Positions 29,992 through 38,490 of a stretch of DNA of 38,499 nt are shown here, piece after piece. The DNA is taken from contig JACVIY010000009.1 in NCBI GenBank assembly GCA_015711755.1, positions 1 through 38,499 on the forward strand, read 5' to 3'. The notes beneath the pieces were generated by a model. It was given only the letters and a program-made list of their open reading frames with translations. It was not told where the DNA came from and did no database searches. Each line of letters starts with the position of its first letter. Positions within the stretch are counted from its first letter, which is position 1. The position numbers and the translations under genes are program-made. This DNA is from Candidatus Geothermincola secundus (lineage in GTDB: Bacteria; Actinomycetota; Geothermincolia; Geothermincolales; Geothermincolaceae).

Positions 29992-30831
29992 TCAAGCGAA
30001 GGCCTCCGGCACCTGCTTGAGCTGCGCGTAGGAGAACACCGGTCCGTCCTTGCACACGTAAAGGGGGCCTGCGTTGCACCGCCCGCACTTGCCGATGCCG
30101 CATTTCATGCGGTTCTCCAGGGTGGTATAGACCTGTTCCGGCTGGAAGCCCAGTTTCTCCAGGTTCTGTAAAACGAACTTTATCATGATGGGGGGGCCGC
30201 AGGTGACCGCGATGGCGTTGTCCGGCTTGGGCTCCGCCTCCAGGAGAAGCTGGGGCACGAAGCCCACGAAATGCGGCCATCCCTCTTCCTCCACGTCGAT
30301 GGAGAGATGGCAGCAGACGTCGCCGCAGGCGTTCATCTCCTCGAACTCCTGCTTGAAGCAGTGGTCGGCGCTGGTGCGCGCCCCGTAGATGACGGTAAGC
30401 TCACCGTAGTCGTCGCGGTTGTCCCGGATGTACTGGATGACCGGCCGCAGCGGGGCCTGCCCGATGCCGCCGCCGATGGTGACGATGTTCTTCCCCTTCC
30501 ATTCGTCCAGAGGGAAGGTGTTGCCGTAAGGCCCGCGGACGTAGAACCGGTCGCCCGCCTCCAGCTCGTGCAGGGCGGAGGTGTTCCTGCCCGTCTTCAT
30601 GATGCTGAAGCGCAGGTAGCCCTGTTCGGTGGGGCTGGAGGAGACGCAGAACATGCTCTCCCCCACTCCGGGTATGCCCACCATGGCGCACTGCCCCGGC
30701 CTATGCGACCATACGTCCCACACCGCGGGGTCGGCGAAAGTGACCTTGAAGGTCTTGATGCAGCGGTCGCCCGGCGCCTCGTACCAGGCATCGAGTATTT
30801 CGACGAGATAGGGGATGTACGGGTTCTTCAT
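29992..30831 (-). CDS. FAD/NAD(P)-binding oxidoreductase subunit (HydG/AsrB/FlxA-like)
   Basis: The 279-residue protein is a ferredoxin-NADP reductase-type module: FAD-binding segment RPGQCAM...CVSSSP (45-66), NAD(P) motif GGGIGQAPLRP (120-130), CGPPIM (211-216) and a C-terminal [2Fe-2S] site C244, C249, C252, C260 (CGIGKCGRC). This is the pattern of sulfhydrogenase gamma, anaerobic sulfite reductase B and FlxA subunits, which exchange electrons between NAD(P)H and Fe-S partners. Its ATG overlaps the stop of the upstream gene by 1 nt (TGATG), so stoichiometric synthesis is likely. It is the last gene of the operon. Here it is the probable NAD(P)H entry or exit of the Hdr complex. NADH versus NADPH cannot be told. 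Confidence 0.92.
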   Translation of the reverse strand: MKNPYIPYLVEILDAWYEAPGDRCIKTFKVTFADPAVWDVWSHRPGQCAMVGIPGVGESMFCVSSSPTEQGYLRFSIMKTGRNTSALHELEAGDRFYVRGPYGNTFPLDEWKGKNIVTIGGGIGQAPLRPVIQYIRDNRDDYGELTVIYGARTSADHCFKQEFEEMNACGDVCCHLSIDVEEEGWPHFVGFVPQLLLEAEPKPDNAIAVTCGPPIMIKFVLQNLEKLGFQPEQVYTTLENRMKCGIGKCGRCNAGPLYVCKDGPVFSYAQLKQVPEAFA

Positions 30832-31850
30832 CAGGCTTCCACCACCTTCCCCAGGATCTCCAGTATGTCGATGTTCACCGGGCAGAGGTTGACGCAGCGG
30901 CCGCAGCCCACACAGGCGATGACCCCGAACTTGCCCGGGAAGTAGGAGTACTTGTGGCTGATGCGGTTGCGGGTGCGCTCCTTGCGGGTGGGCCGGGGGT
31001 TGTGGCCGGAGGCGTGCAGGGTGTATTCCCGGAACATGCAGGAGTCCCACATGCGGCAGCGCCTGCCCTCAGCGTCCTCCACCTCGTCCTGGATGTCGAA
31101 GCAGTGGCAGGTGGGGCAGAGATAGGTGCAGATGCCGCAGCCCAGGCAGGCGGCGGACACTTCTTTCCACAGGGGGCTATCCCAGAGGGCGGGCAGCTTG
31201 GCTTCGATGCCGGAGGTGTCGATGGAGCGGCTTAACGCCTCCCTGGCGGCCCCGGCCAGCTCCTCGGCTTTGGCCGCCGCCCCCTCGGGGGCGTTCTCCA
31301 TAAAGGAGCCGATAGTCTCCGCCAGCTTACCGCCCTTGTCCGTGAGCACCTTCACCAGGTACTCCTCCCCCATGTCCACCAGCAGCAGGTCCAGGTTCTC
31401 GGTGCCGAAGGGCTCCCCTCCCACCGAGGCGCAGAAGCAGTTGACGCTGGGGGGAGTGACGCAAGCCATGCCCACCAGCGTGGTCAGCTCGCGCCTCTTC
31501 AAATAGTAGGGGTCCTCGTAATCCCAGGAGAAGAGATTGTCCACGATGGACATGGCCCGGGCGTCGCAGGGGCGAAGGCCGAAGATGACCGTGGTCCCCT
31601 CCTCCTCCACGTTCTTCTCCCTGAGCTCCGGGTTGCCCAGCTTGAAACGGAAGAGCGTCTCCGTCTGGGGGAAGACCACCTTCTTAGGGGGCACCGTGGA
31701 ATTGGCATAGTCCAGGCACGCCTCTGCGGGGTCCTCGATCTGCCGGAAGAGGACCACGTCATCCGATTTGGCCGGGGCGAACAAGCGGAACTTGGAGAGC
31801 TCCTTGAGGGCCTCGGCCGCCTTGTCTTTCTTCAGGATCTTATCCGCCAT
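30831..31850 (-). CDS. 4Fe-4S dicluster subunit (HydB/AsrA/FlxB-like)
   Basis: The 339-residue protein has an N-terminal domain with FGLRPCDARAM and FCASVGG as in sulfhydrogenase beta and anaerobic sulfite reductase A, and two [4Fe-4S] motifs: C235, C238, C241, C245 and C313, C316, C319, C323 (CVGCGRCVNLCPVNID). It would wire the NAD(P)-binding subunit encoded next to it to the rest of the complex. No [NiFe] hydrogenase subunits are in the operon, so the hydrogenase label used for this family does not apply. ATG 31850 is favoured; a GTG at 31859 is in frame. The upstream stop lies 10 nt away. Confidence 0.88.
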   Translation of the reverse strand: MADKILKKDKAAEALKELSKFRLFAPAKSDDVVLFRQIEDPAEACLDYANSTVPPKKVVFPQTETLFRFKLGNPELREKNVEEEGTTVIFGLRPCDARAMSIVDNLFSWDYEDPYYLKRRELTTLVGMACVTPPSVNCFCASVGGEPFGTENLDLLLVDMGEEYLVKVLTDKGGKLAETIGSFMENAPEGAAAKAEELAGAAREALSRSIDTSGIEAKLPALWDSPLWKEVSAACLGCGICTYLCPTCHCFDIQDEVEDAEGRRCRMWDSCMFREYTLHASGHNPRPTRKERTRNRISHKYSYFPGKFGVIACVGCGRCVNLCPVNIDILEILGKVVEA

Positions 31851-31860
31851 GGCTCCCACC

Positions 31861-32844
31861 TCACAGTATGAAGTCTTCCCTGTCTTCCACGCTGAAAGTG
31901 GACAGCAGGGGAGTCGCCTCGGTGGAGAGCCCCGGCTCGTAGTCGTAGAGCTCTTCCACGTCCTTATAAAACTTGCGGTTCAGTTCCATGAGGGGGATGT
32001 CCACCGGGCAGACGCGGGCGCATTCACCGCACTGTATGCATCTGCCGGCCAGATGGTAGGCGCGGGAGATATGGAAGGCGGTGTTCTCGCTGATGTCAAC
32101 GGAGCGCCGCATCCAAACCGGCTTGAGACGGTCGAGGATGCAGTCCTCGCAGTAGCACATGGGGCAGACGTTGCGGCAGGAATAGCAGCGGATGCAGCGG
32201 GAGAACTTCTCCGCCCAGTAGGCCCATTTCTCCTCGACGCTCTTTCCCTCCAGTTCCGCTATGTCCGAGAAATCGTCCTCGGCGAAGCGCTCCACCTCGT
32301 CGTCCAGCATGATGTCGCTGACCAACGGAGTGGGGTAGCGGCAGCGCTTGCATTTATCCGCCAGCAGCTCGGCGGCGGGGACCTTCTCGGTCTTCCCGTC
32401 GAAGCTCAGGACGAAGTCATCTCCCTCCCGGATGATGCTCCCGGCCGAGAGGACCCCGGGGAACCTCGCCTCCACTCTGGCCATGTCCACCACCCCGCTG
32501 CAGGGTATGCCCAGCACCACCAGGTGGTCCCGCTCGTAGGCCTTCTCCACCATCTGCTGCACCAGGGCCCGGGAATCGCATCCCTTGACCATCACCGCGA
32601 CCTTGCGGTTATCCGGCTCCGCCCCCCGGGGGAGGGGGGGCTTCTCCTCCAGGACCAGATAACTGGCCAGGTTGCTCACGCAGGCCGGCGTGAAGACGAG
32701 CTCCTCGACCTGCTCCGCCGACTCCACGAAGGCCGGACGGGCGCGGAAGCCGTAGGTGCCGGGCCGGTAGCCGATGAGCAGGCGCACGTCCTCGCGGGAT
32801 ATCACCTCTCTGGCGACTTCTCTGAGTTTTGCCTGATCTACCAA
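31861..32844 (-). CDS. Fe-S subunit with two 4Fe-4S sites (FlxC/FrhB-like)
   Basis: The 327-residue protein has an N-terminal domain with ACVSNLASYLVLEE, MVKGCDSRALVQQM and GIPCSGVVDM, reminiscent of FrhB/FdhB-type F420 or dehydrogenase beta subunits, a CKRC pair at 165-168, and two [4Fe-4S] motifs: C217, C220, C223, C227 and C269, C272, C275, C279. Further cysteines (230, 232, 235) surround the first cluster. It probably carries electrons between MvhD and the HydB/HydG-like subunits, as FlxC is proposed to do. Flavin or F420 use is possible but not shown. The start is a TTG at 32844 with GGAGG 8 nt upstream, overlapping the mvhD stop by 7 nt. The longer frame upstream is shadow of mvhD. Confidence 0.85.
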   Translation of the reverse strand: MVDQAKLREVAREVISREDVRLLIGYRPGTYGFRARPAFVESAEQVEELVFTPACVSNLASYLVLEEKPPLPRGAEPDNRKVAVMVKGCDSRALVQQMVEKAYERDHLVVLGIPCSGVVDMARVEARFPGVLSAGSIIREGDDFVLSFDGKTEKVPAAELLADKCKRCRYPTPLVSDIMLDDEVERFAEDDFSDIAELEGKSVEEKWAYWAEKFSRCIRCYSCRNVCPMCYCEDCILDRLKPVWMRRSVDISENTAFHISRAYHLAGRCIQCGECARVCPVDIPLMELNRKFYKDVEELYDYEPGLSTEATPLLSTFSVEDREDFIL

Positions 32845-33281
32845 TTTAACTGCCTCCGTTTGAACTGGTCCATGGGCCCCACGGCCTTGACCCCTTCGAC
32901 TACCTCCTCGACGACCTCCTTCCACTTGGAGCCCTCGGAAGCCGAGACCCAGCTCATGCGCACGCGGGCGGGCTCGACCCCCAGGTACTCCAGGAAACGG
33001 CGCATCAAGGTGAAGCGGCGCCGCGCGTAGTAGTTGCCCTGCATGTAATGGCAGTCGCCGGGATGGCATCCGGATACCAACACCCCGTCCGCCCCCTGCT
33101 GCAGGGCGTTCATGACGAAGAGGGGGTTGACCCGCCCGGTGCACATCACCCTGACCACTTTGACGTTGGAAGGATAATGGATGCGCGAGGTGCCCGCCAG
33201 GTCGGCCCCGGCGTAGGAGCACCAGTTGCAGAGAAAGGCCACGATATTGGGCTCGAATGTCTCCCTGGTGTTTTCGGCCAT
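32838..33281 (-). CDS. mvhD: MvhD/FlxD-type hydrogenase iron-sulfur subunit
   Basis: The 147-residue protein matches the MvhD family: FLCNWCSYAGADLAG, VMCTGRV, SGCHPGDCHY and the GVEPARVRMSWVSASEG tail. It binds a [2Fe-2S] cluster through these cysteines and docks hydrogenase, formate dehydrogenase or Flx modules onto HdrA. The ATG at 33281 overlaps the hdrA stop by 1 nt, so HdrA and MvhD are made together. The neighbours show that the partner here is an NAD(P)-type Flx module rather than a hydrogenase. Confidence 0.93.
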   Translation of the reverse strand: MAENTRETFEPNIVAFLCNWCSYAGADLAGTSRIHYPSNVKVVRVMCTGRVNPLFVMNALQQGADGVLVSGCHPGDCHYMQGNYYARRRFTLMRRFLEYLGVEPARVRMSWVSASEGSKWKEVVEEVVEGVKAVGPMDQFKRRQLNW

Positions 33282-35317
33282 CAGTCACTCACCCCCAGGA
33301 CCTCGATCTGAGGCAGTATCTGCAGGTCGCGGAAGGAGCGCTGCTGTATGGAGCCCGACAGGCAGGCCGCCGCGCAGGCCCCGCATCCCTTGCAGAGGGC
33401 CTCGTTCACCCGGGCCACCTTCACCGGCCATCCCATGCGGTTGACCTCCACCAGTTCGATGGCGGAATAAGGGCAGATCTCCACGCAGAATCCGCAACCG
33501 CGACAGGTCGCCTCGTCCACCACGGATGTCTGGGCCTCCACCTTGACTTTGCCCGAGGCCATGAGGATCATGGCCGCCGATGCCGCTCCCTTGGCCTGAC
33601 CCACCGCATCGGGGATGTCCTTGGGACCCTGACAGGCGCCGGCGAGGAAGATCCCGTCGGTGGCGGTATCCACCGGGCGCAGCTTGGGATGGGCCTCCAG
33701 GTAGAACTGGTCGGGAGAGCTCGACAGCTTGAGCAGGTCGATAATCTCCCGGCGGTCGGAACGGGGCATCAGCCCCACCGAGAGCACCACCATGTCCGTC
33801 TCATGCTCCATGGGGGTGGCGGTGAGGGTGTCCTCCGCCCGTACCACCAACTTGTCTCCCCTCCGGAAGATCTCCGAGGGGTTGCCGCGGATGTAGCGGA
33901 TGCCCTCGCGGCGCACCCGGTCATAGAACTCCTCATAGCCCTTGCCGAAGGCGCGCACGTCCATGTAGAAAATGGTGATCTCGGCATCGGGTATCTTGTC
34001 CTTGGCCAGGTGGGCCTGCTTGGCGGTGTACATGCAGCACACCCGGGAGCAGTACTCGTTGCCCACGCTCTTGTCGCGCGATCCCACGCACTGGATGAAG
34101 GTGATGTTCTTGGGGACTCGGGGAGCCTCCTCCTCCTCGCCCTCCTTCTTCTTTTTCTTCTTCCCCCGCTGGGGTATGACCACCTTGCCCCCGTAGGGCC
34201 CGGAAGCGGATACCAGCCGCTCGAACTCCAGGGCCGTCACCACCTCGGGATAGGTTCCGTAGCCGTATTCCGGCTTGTTGCGGGCATCGAAGACGTCGAA
34301 TCCGGTGGCCACGATGATGGTGCCCACCTTGAACTCCAACATCTCGTCCTTCATCTCGAAGTCGATGGCCCCGGCCTCGCAGGCCTCCACGCACTTGGGC
34401 GAGTCCCCGCACTTCCCCCTGGTGAGGAAGAGGCAAGTCTCTTTGTCGATGGTGTATTTGGCCGGAACCGCCTGGGGAAAGGGCAGGTAGATGCAGGAGC
34501 GCATGCCCAGCCCCTCATCGAACTCGCTGGGGATGCGGCCGGCCTGCCGGCAGGCCTCGGCGCAGGCCCCGCAGCCGGTGCATTTGGAGACATCGACGAA
34601 GCGGGACTTCTTGCGCACCTTCACGTCGAAGTTGCCCACGTAACCGCTTATCTCCTCCACCTGGGAGTAGGTGAGCAGCTCTATGTTGGGGTGGTTGGCC
34701 ACGTCCACCATCTTGGGGGTTAGGATGCAGGCGGAGCAGTCCAGCGTGGGGAAGGTCTTGTCCAGCTGGGCCATGTGCCCTCCCACCGAGGGCGTCTTCT
34801 CCACCAGGTAGACCTTGAAGCCGGCGTCGGCTATATCCAGGGCGGCCTGGATGCCGGCGATGCCCGCCCCGATGATGAGGCAGGAGGGCTCGACCTCAAC
34901 CTCCTTTACCTCCAGCGGCTCCAGGCGCCTCACCTTGACCACGGCGCTCTCCACCAGCCGCTTGGCCTTCTCGGTGGCGGCAATGCGGTCTTCGTGCACC
35001 CAGGAGCACTGCTCGCGGATATTGGCCATCTCCAGGAAGTAGGGGTTGAGGCCGACGCTCATCAGCGTCTTGCGGAAGGTGGGCTCGTGCATGCGGGGGG
35101 AACACGAAGCCACCACCACCCGGTTCAAGCCCATGTTCTGGATGTCCTCGGTGATCAGGGCCTGACCGGGGTCGGAACACATGTAGCTGTAGTTCCTGGC
35201 CACCACCACGTCGGGAAGGGTGGAGGCGAACCGCACCACCTCCTCCACATCCACGGTGGCCGCGATGTTGATGCCGCAGTGGCAGATATAAACTCCTATC
35301 TTCGGCCTTGCGTTCAT
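33281..35317 (-). CDS. hdrA: Heterodisulfide reductase subunit A-like (HdrA) flavoprotein
   Basis: The 678-residue HdrA has the N-terminal domain VGVYICHCGINIA-like start, an FAD Rossmann motif GAGIAGIQAA (about 152-161), the HdrA cluster signature LDKTFPTLDCSACILTPKM, a ferredoxin insert (CTGCGACAEAC; CLFLTRGKCGDSPKC), FIQCVGSRD, and a C-terminal 2[4Fe-4S] ferredoxin (CRGCGFCVEICP; CKGCGACAAAC). HdrA is the flavin-bifurcating core in methanogen and bacterial Hdr complexes. A Lys/Glu block KKKKKKEGEEEE at about 384-397, before FIQCVGS, is an unusual charged insertion. It is flanked by etfA upstream and mvhD downstream. The ATG at 35317 has GAGGTAA. Whether it bifurcates in this complex is inferred. 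Confidence 0.95.
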   Translation of the reverse strand: MNARPKIGVYICHCGINIAATVDVEEVVRFASTLPDVVVARNYSYMCSDPGQALITEDIQNMGLNRVVVASCSPRMHEPTFRKTLMSVGLNPYFLEMANIREQCSWVHEDRIAATEKAKRLVESAVVKVRRLEPLEVKEVEVEPSCLIIGAGIAGIQAALDIADAGFKVYLVEKTPSVGGHMAQLDKTFPTLDCSACILTPKMVDVANHPNIELLTYSQVEEISGYVGNFDVKVRKKSRFVDVSKCTGCGACAEACRQAGRIPSEFDEGLGMRSCIYLPFPQAVPAKYTIDKETCLFLTRGKCGDSPKCVEACEAGAIDFEMKDEMLEFKVGTIIVATGFDVFDARNKPEYGYGTYPEVVTALEFERLVSASGPYGGKVVIPQRGKKKKKKEGEEEEAPRVPKNITFIQCVGSRDKSVGNEYCSRVCCMYTAKQAHLAKDKIPDAEITIFYMDVRAFGKGYEEFYDRVRREGIRYIRGNPSEIFRRGDKLVVRAEDTLTATPMEHETDMVVLSVGLMPRSDRREIIDLLKLSSSPDQFYLEAHPKLRPVDTATDGIFLAGACQGPKDIPDAVGQAKGAASAAMILMASGKVKVEAQTSVVDEATCRGCGFCVEICPYSAIELVEVNRMGWPVKVARVNEALCKGCGACAAACLSGSIQQRSFRDLQILPQIEVLGVSD

Positions 35318-35419
35318 TTACCTCGACTCCTCCTCATGCTCCCCCGGAGGAGAGCGCCGTTTTGTAGTGCAGGGTCTCCGTGGGCCGTCGAGCCGCACGA
35401 GCCCGGCGCACCGCCGTTC

Positions 35420-36382
35420 CTAGCCCTTGAGCTCCTTTATTTTCTCGGTGAGGGCAGGGACCACCTTCAGAAGGTCGTCCACGATGCCCACCTGGGCGAT
35501 GCCGAAGATGGGAGCATCGGGATCCTTGTTGATGGCCACGATGAACTCCGATCCTTTCATGCCGGTCACGTGCTGGAAGGCGCCGGAGATGCCCACCGCC
35601 AGGTAGAGCTTGGGCTTGACCGTCTTCCCGGAGATGCCCACCTGACGGTCCGCAGGAAGCCACCCGGCGTCCACCACCGCACGCGAGGCGGCCAGATCCG
35701 CCCCCAGCGCGGACGCCAGTTCCTCCAGCAAGGGGAGGTTCTTGTCCTCGCGGATCCCGCGCCCCACGCCCACCAGCAGGGCGGACTGGGTGATGTCCAC
35801 CTCGCCCACCTCGGGCTCCACATACTCCACGAACTTGCGGTAGGAGATGTCCTCGCTGACCGGGTTGGCCACCTTGACCACCTCGCCCGACTTGGAGGGC
35901 TCCGCCGCCTGGAAGGTGGCCTCGCGCACGGTCAGGATGTAGAGGTCGGCGTCTTTCAGGACCATGTGGGCATCCAGCTTGCCCCCGTAGTACTGACGGA
36001 CGGGCTTGGGCTTGTCGCCGTCCATCTCCAGGCCGGTTATGTCGGTTACCAGCGGCGCGCCCAGCTCCACGGCCAGAGCGGGAGCGAGGTCCACACCGTG
36101 CCCGGTGTGGCCCATCAGCACCAGACCGGGCCCGTGCTCCTTGATCAGGGCGGAGAGCGCTTTCTGATAGGCCTCGGCGTTATAGTTCTCGAACATGGGA
36201 TCGTCCACGTAGAGGACCTTGTCGGCAAGCCCGGCCGCCTTGGCGGCGAAATCATCCGCTCCCGAGCCGAGGAGCACGGCCACCACCGTGCCTCCCAGCC
36301 CGGCGGCTCCGCTCAGCAGCTCCAGCGACACTTCCCGCAGCTCACCGCGACGGTGCTCCATCAAGACGAATATGTCCTTCAT
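35420..36382 (-). CDS. etfA: Electron transfer flavoprotein alpha subunit
   Basis: The 320-residue protein is a full EtfA with the N-terminal FMN/nucleotide-type domain ([21 protein letters not shown]) and the C-terminal FAD domain signature [51 protein letters not shown]. EtfAB accepts electrons from acyl-CoA dehydrogenases and passes them on. Its ATG is directly after the etfB stop. Instead of a membrane ETF-quinone oxidoreductase, the neighbours are HdrA and an HdrD-like protein, so this ETF probably hands electrons to or takes them from the Hdr module. It lacks an extra ferredoxin domain. The ADYG of the FAD loop reads AQVG here, which may alter the flavin site. Confidence 0.95.
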   Translation of the reverse strand: MKDIFVLMEHRRGELREVSLELLSGAAGLGGTVVAVLLGSGADDFAAKAAGLADKVLYVDDPMFENYNAEAYQKALSALIKEHGPGLVLMGHTGHGVDLAPALAVELGAPLVTDITGLEMDGDKPKPVRQYYGGKLDAHMVLKDADLYILTVREATFQAAEPSKSGEVVKVANPVSEDISYRKFVEYVEPEVGEVDITQSALLVGVGRGIREDKNLPLLEELASALGADLAASRAVVDAGWLPADRQVGISGKTVKPKLYLAVGISGAFQHVTGMKGSEFIVAINKDPDAPIFGIAQVGIVDDLLKVVPALTEKIKELKG

Positions 36383-37177
36383 CTACACCAACCCCTTCTC
36401 CTTCAGGATGGCCGCGAGTTTGGCGGCGGTCTCGGCAGGATCACCCTCCAAGATCTCGGCTTTCTCCCCCACCACCGGATAGGAGAAGCTCTCCAGCACC
36501 GCCCAGGAACCGGCCTCTCCCACCTCGGATGGGTCGAGCCCCAGGTCGGCCACGCTCTTCACGGCGATCTCCTTCTTGGCCGCGGCCTTGATGCCCTTGA
36601 AGGAAGCGTAGCGGGGCTCGTTGATGCCCGTCTGTATGGTGAGGACGGCCGGGAGGTCCATCTCCAGGAACTCCATTAGGCCGCCTTCCAGCTCCCGCCC
36701 CACCTTTATCCTCTTGCCGTCCTCCAGCACCTCCACCTTCTTCACGTAGGCGGCGTGGGGCACTCCCAGCAGCTCGGCCAGGGCCACCCCCACAACCGCG
36801 CAGCCGTCGTCGTCGGCCAGGGCTCCGGTGAGGACCAGGTCGTATTCCATGCCCTTGACCGCCGCCGCCAGCGCTTTGGCCAGAGCGAAGCCGTCCGAGC
36901 CCTCCAGGGCGGGGTCGGTTATGCGGACGGCCTCATCTCCCCCCTTGGCCAGGGCCATGCGGATCTGCTCGTCGCTCTTCTCATCCCCTATGCTGATGAC
37001 GTTGACGGTGCCGCCGATCTTCTCCTTGATGAGGATGGCCTCCTCCACGGCGTAATTGTCGGCGTCGTTCATCCGGAAGGAGAGTTTGCCCGTCTCGATG
37101 CCTTTGCCCGATGAGTCGATATGCACCTCGGACTCGGCGGTGTCGGGCACGCGCTTCACGCATACCACCATGTTCAT
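36383..37177 (-). CDS. etfB: Electron transfer flavoprotein beta subunit
   Basis: The 264-residue EtfB has the typical start MVVCVKRVPDT, SFRMNDADNYAVEEAI and the nucleotide loop TGALADDDGCAVVG, followed by LAELLGVPHA. Canonical EtfB binds AMP in this loop; bifurcating EtfB binds a second FAD there. The loop departs from both common patterns, so the class cannot be called by eye. The ATG at 37177 follows AGAGGTG at good spacing; an ATG at 37228 would add a non-conserved tail. It lies directly upstream of etfA and 58 nt downstream of the HdrD-like gene. Confidence 0.95.
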   Translation of the reverse strand: MNMVVCVKRVPDTAESEVHIDSSGKGIETGKLSFRMNDADNYAVEEAILIKEKIGGTVNVISIGDEKSDEQIRMALAKGGDEAVRITDPALEGSDGFALAKALAAAVKGMEYDLVLTGALADDDGCAVVGVALAELLGVPHAAYVKKVEVLEDGKRIKVGRELEGGLMEFLEMDLPAVLTIQTGINEPRYASFKGIKAAAKKEIAVKSVADLGLDPSEVGEAGSWAVLESFSYPVVGEKAEILEGDPAETAAKLAAILKEKGLV

Positions 37178-37235
37178 ACCGTCTTCACCTCTCTTTTTCC
37201 CGGCTCTACCCGCTTCGCTCGTCTTCACGCATTAC

Positions 37236-38372
37236 CTATACGACCTCGGAGAGGATCTCCAGGATGTCCATGACCTGCATCTCCTCCTCCAGCCCCTGCA
37301 CCTTGGTGGCGTCCTCCAGGGTGAGCAGGCAGAAGGGGCAGGCCACCGCGATGACCTGCGCTCCCATCTCCTTGGCATCCCGCACTCGCACCTCGGCCAG
37401 GCGCTCCTCCGTCGACTCGCTCTCCACCCACATCTTGCCGCCTCCACCCTCGCAGCAGAGGGAGCGCTCCCGGCAGCGGTCGAACTCCCTGAAATCAACG
37501 CCGGGTATGCGGGTGAGGATGTGGCGCGGCTCCTCGTAGATGTCGTTCTGCTTCCCCAGATAACAGGGGTCGTGGTAGGTGACCACCTTGGGGAACTCCC
37601 CCCTCAATTCAAGCTTGCCTTCCTCGATGAGCTGAGCCAGCAGCTGGGTGTAGTGGAGGACGGGGTGCTTTAGCCCGTGATATTCCTTTTTCATGGCGTT
37701 GTAGCAGTGGGGGGAGATGGTCACGATGCGCTCCACGTTGTAGGAGTTGAGCATCTCCACGTTCTCCTCGTCGCACATCTCGAAGAGCCCCTCCTCCCCG
37801 AGCCGGCGCACCTCGCTGCCGCAGCAGCTCTCGTCCTCTCCGATGAAACCGAAATCCACCCCCGCGGCCCGGAACACCCTCACCAGCGCCTGGGTAACCT
37901 TGACCACGCGGGTGTCGTAAGCGTCGGTGCAGCACACGAAGACGAGGACATCGGTCTTCTCCTCCGCCTCCGGCTCCAGGATCTTAACGTCCAGCTCGGA
38001 CGCCCAGTCGTAACGCTTGGCCCGGGACACTGCGCACGGGTTCCCGTACTGGAAGACTGTCTGCAGCGCGTCGCGCACGGTGCTCTTCCCCTTACCCGCC
38101 TCCACCTGTATGCTGCGCAGCCCCACCAGCACCTCCATGGGCTCCAGCCCCTTGGGGCAGCGGGCGGCGCAGGTCCAGCAGGTGGTGCAGTCCCAGATCT
38201 CGGGCCGCGAGGATAGCTCCTCCAGCAGGTCCTCGTTGACGGTATCGTACATGAAGCGCCTCACGTTGAGGGGCGTCCTCAGGGATACAGGGCAACCGCC
38301 CGTGCACCTGCCGCATTGTATGCATCCCATGAGGTCGTACCGTTCCACGAAGGTCAGTTCTTCATCGCTCAT
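37236..38372 (-). CDS. HdrD-like (fused HdrC-HdrB) Fe-S protein
   Basis: The 378-residue protein opens with two [4Fe-4S] motifs (C17, C20, C23, C27; C62, C65, C68, C72), the HdrC part, followed by two CCG domains, the HdrB part: DESCCGSEV...SPHCYNAM and YHDPCYLG...SLCCEGGGG...ACPFC. HdrB-type CCG domains hold the noncubane clusters that cleave disulfides or bind thiols. No membrane span or NarI-like b-type cytochrome domain is fused to it, unlike ETF:menaquinone oxidoreductase-type relatives, so it is soluble. It is the first gene of the operon, followed by etfB and etfA. The ATG at 38372 has AAGGGA upstream; a longer frame to 38486 has no conserved sequence. Confidence 0.9.
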   Translation of the reverse strand: MSDEELTFVERYDLMGCIQCGRCTGGCPVSLRTPLNVRRFMYDTVNEDLLEELSSRPEIWDCTTCWTCAARCPKGLEPMEVLVGLRSIQVEAGKGKSTVRDALQTVFQYGNPCAVSRAKRYDWASELDVKILEPEAEEKTDVLVFVCCTDAYDTRVVKVTQALVRVFRAAGVDFGFIGEDESCCGSEVRRLGEEGLFEMCDEENVEMLNSYNVERIVTISPHCYNAMKKEYHGLKHPVLHYTQLLAQLIEEGKLELRGEFPKVVTYHDPCYLGKQNDIYEEPRHILTRIPGVDFREFDRCRERSLCCEGGGGKMWVESESTEERLAEVRVRDAKEMGAQVIAVACPFCLLTLEDATKVQGLEEEMQVMDILEILSEVV

Positions 38373-38484
38373 GTCCCTTACCCCGCTGTGTCTCGTGATC
38401 CGGCATTGCTGAGCCTGTATCCTTGTCTCCGCAGATGCGCGTTCTCCCGGCGCCTGCCGGGCCGTTCTCGGCACAGGCGCATAC

Positions 38485-38490
38485 ATTATA
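38485..38490 (-). promoter_or_regulatory. -10 box of the Etf-Hdr-Flx operon promoter (cut by window end)
   Basis: A perfect TATAAT on the minus strand lies 9 nt from the window end, in an AT-rich patch of an otherwise GC-rich region. The -35 would fall outside the window. A start near 38478 gives a leader of about 105 nt to the ATG at 38372, room for control, though I see no known riboswitch in it. Confidence 0.5.

Noticed and set aside
30831-31850. Hydrogenase beta subunit as evidence for a [NiFe] hydrogenase
   Set aside because: No large or small [NiFe] subunit or maturation gene is in the operon; the HydB/HydG-like pair also occurs in Flx and Asr systems.
32845-33288. N-terminal extension of the FlxC-like protein
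   Set aside because: It is mvhD read in another frame, and a TTG with a well-placed GGAGG marks the true start at 32844.
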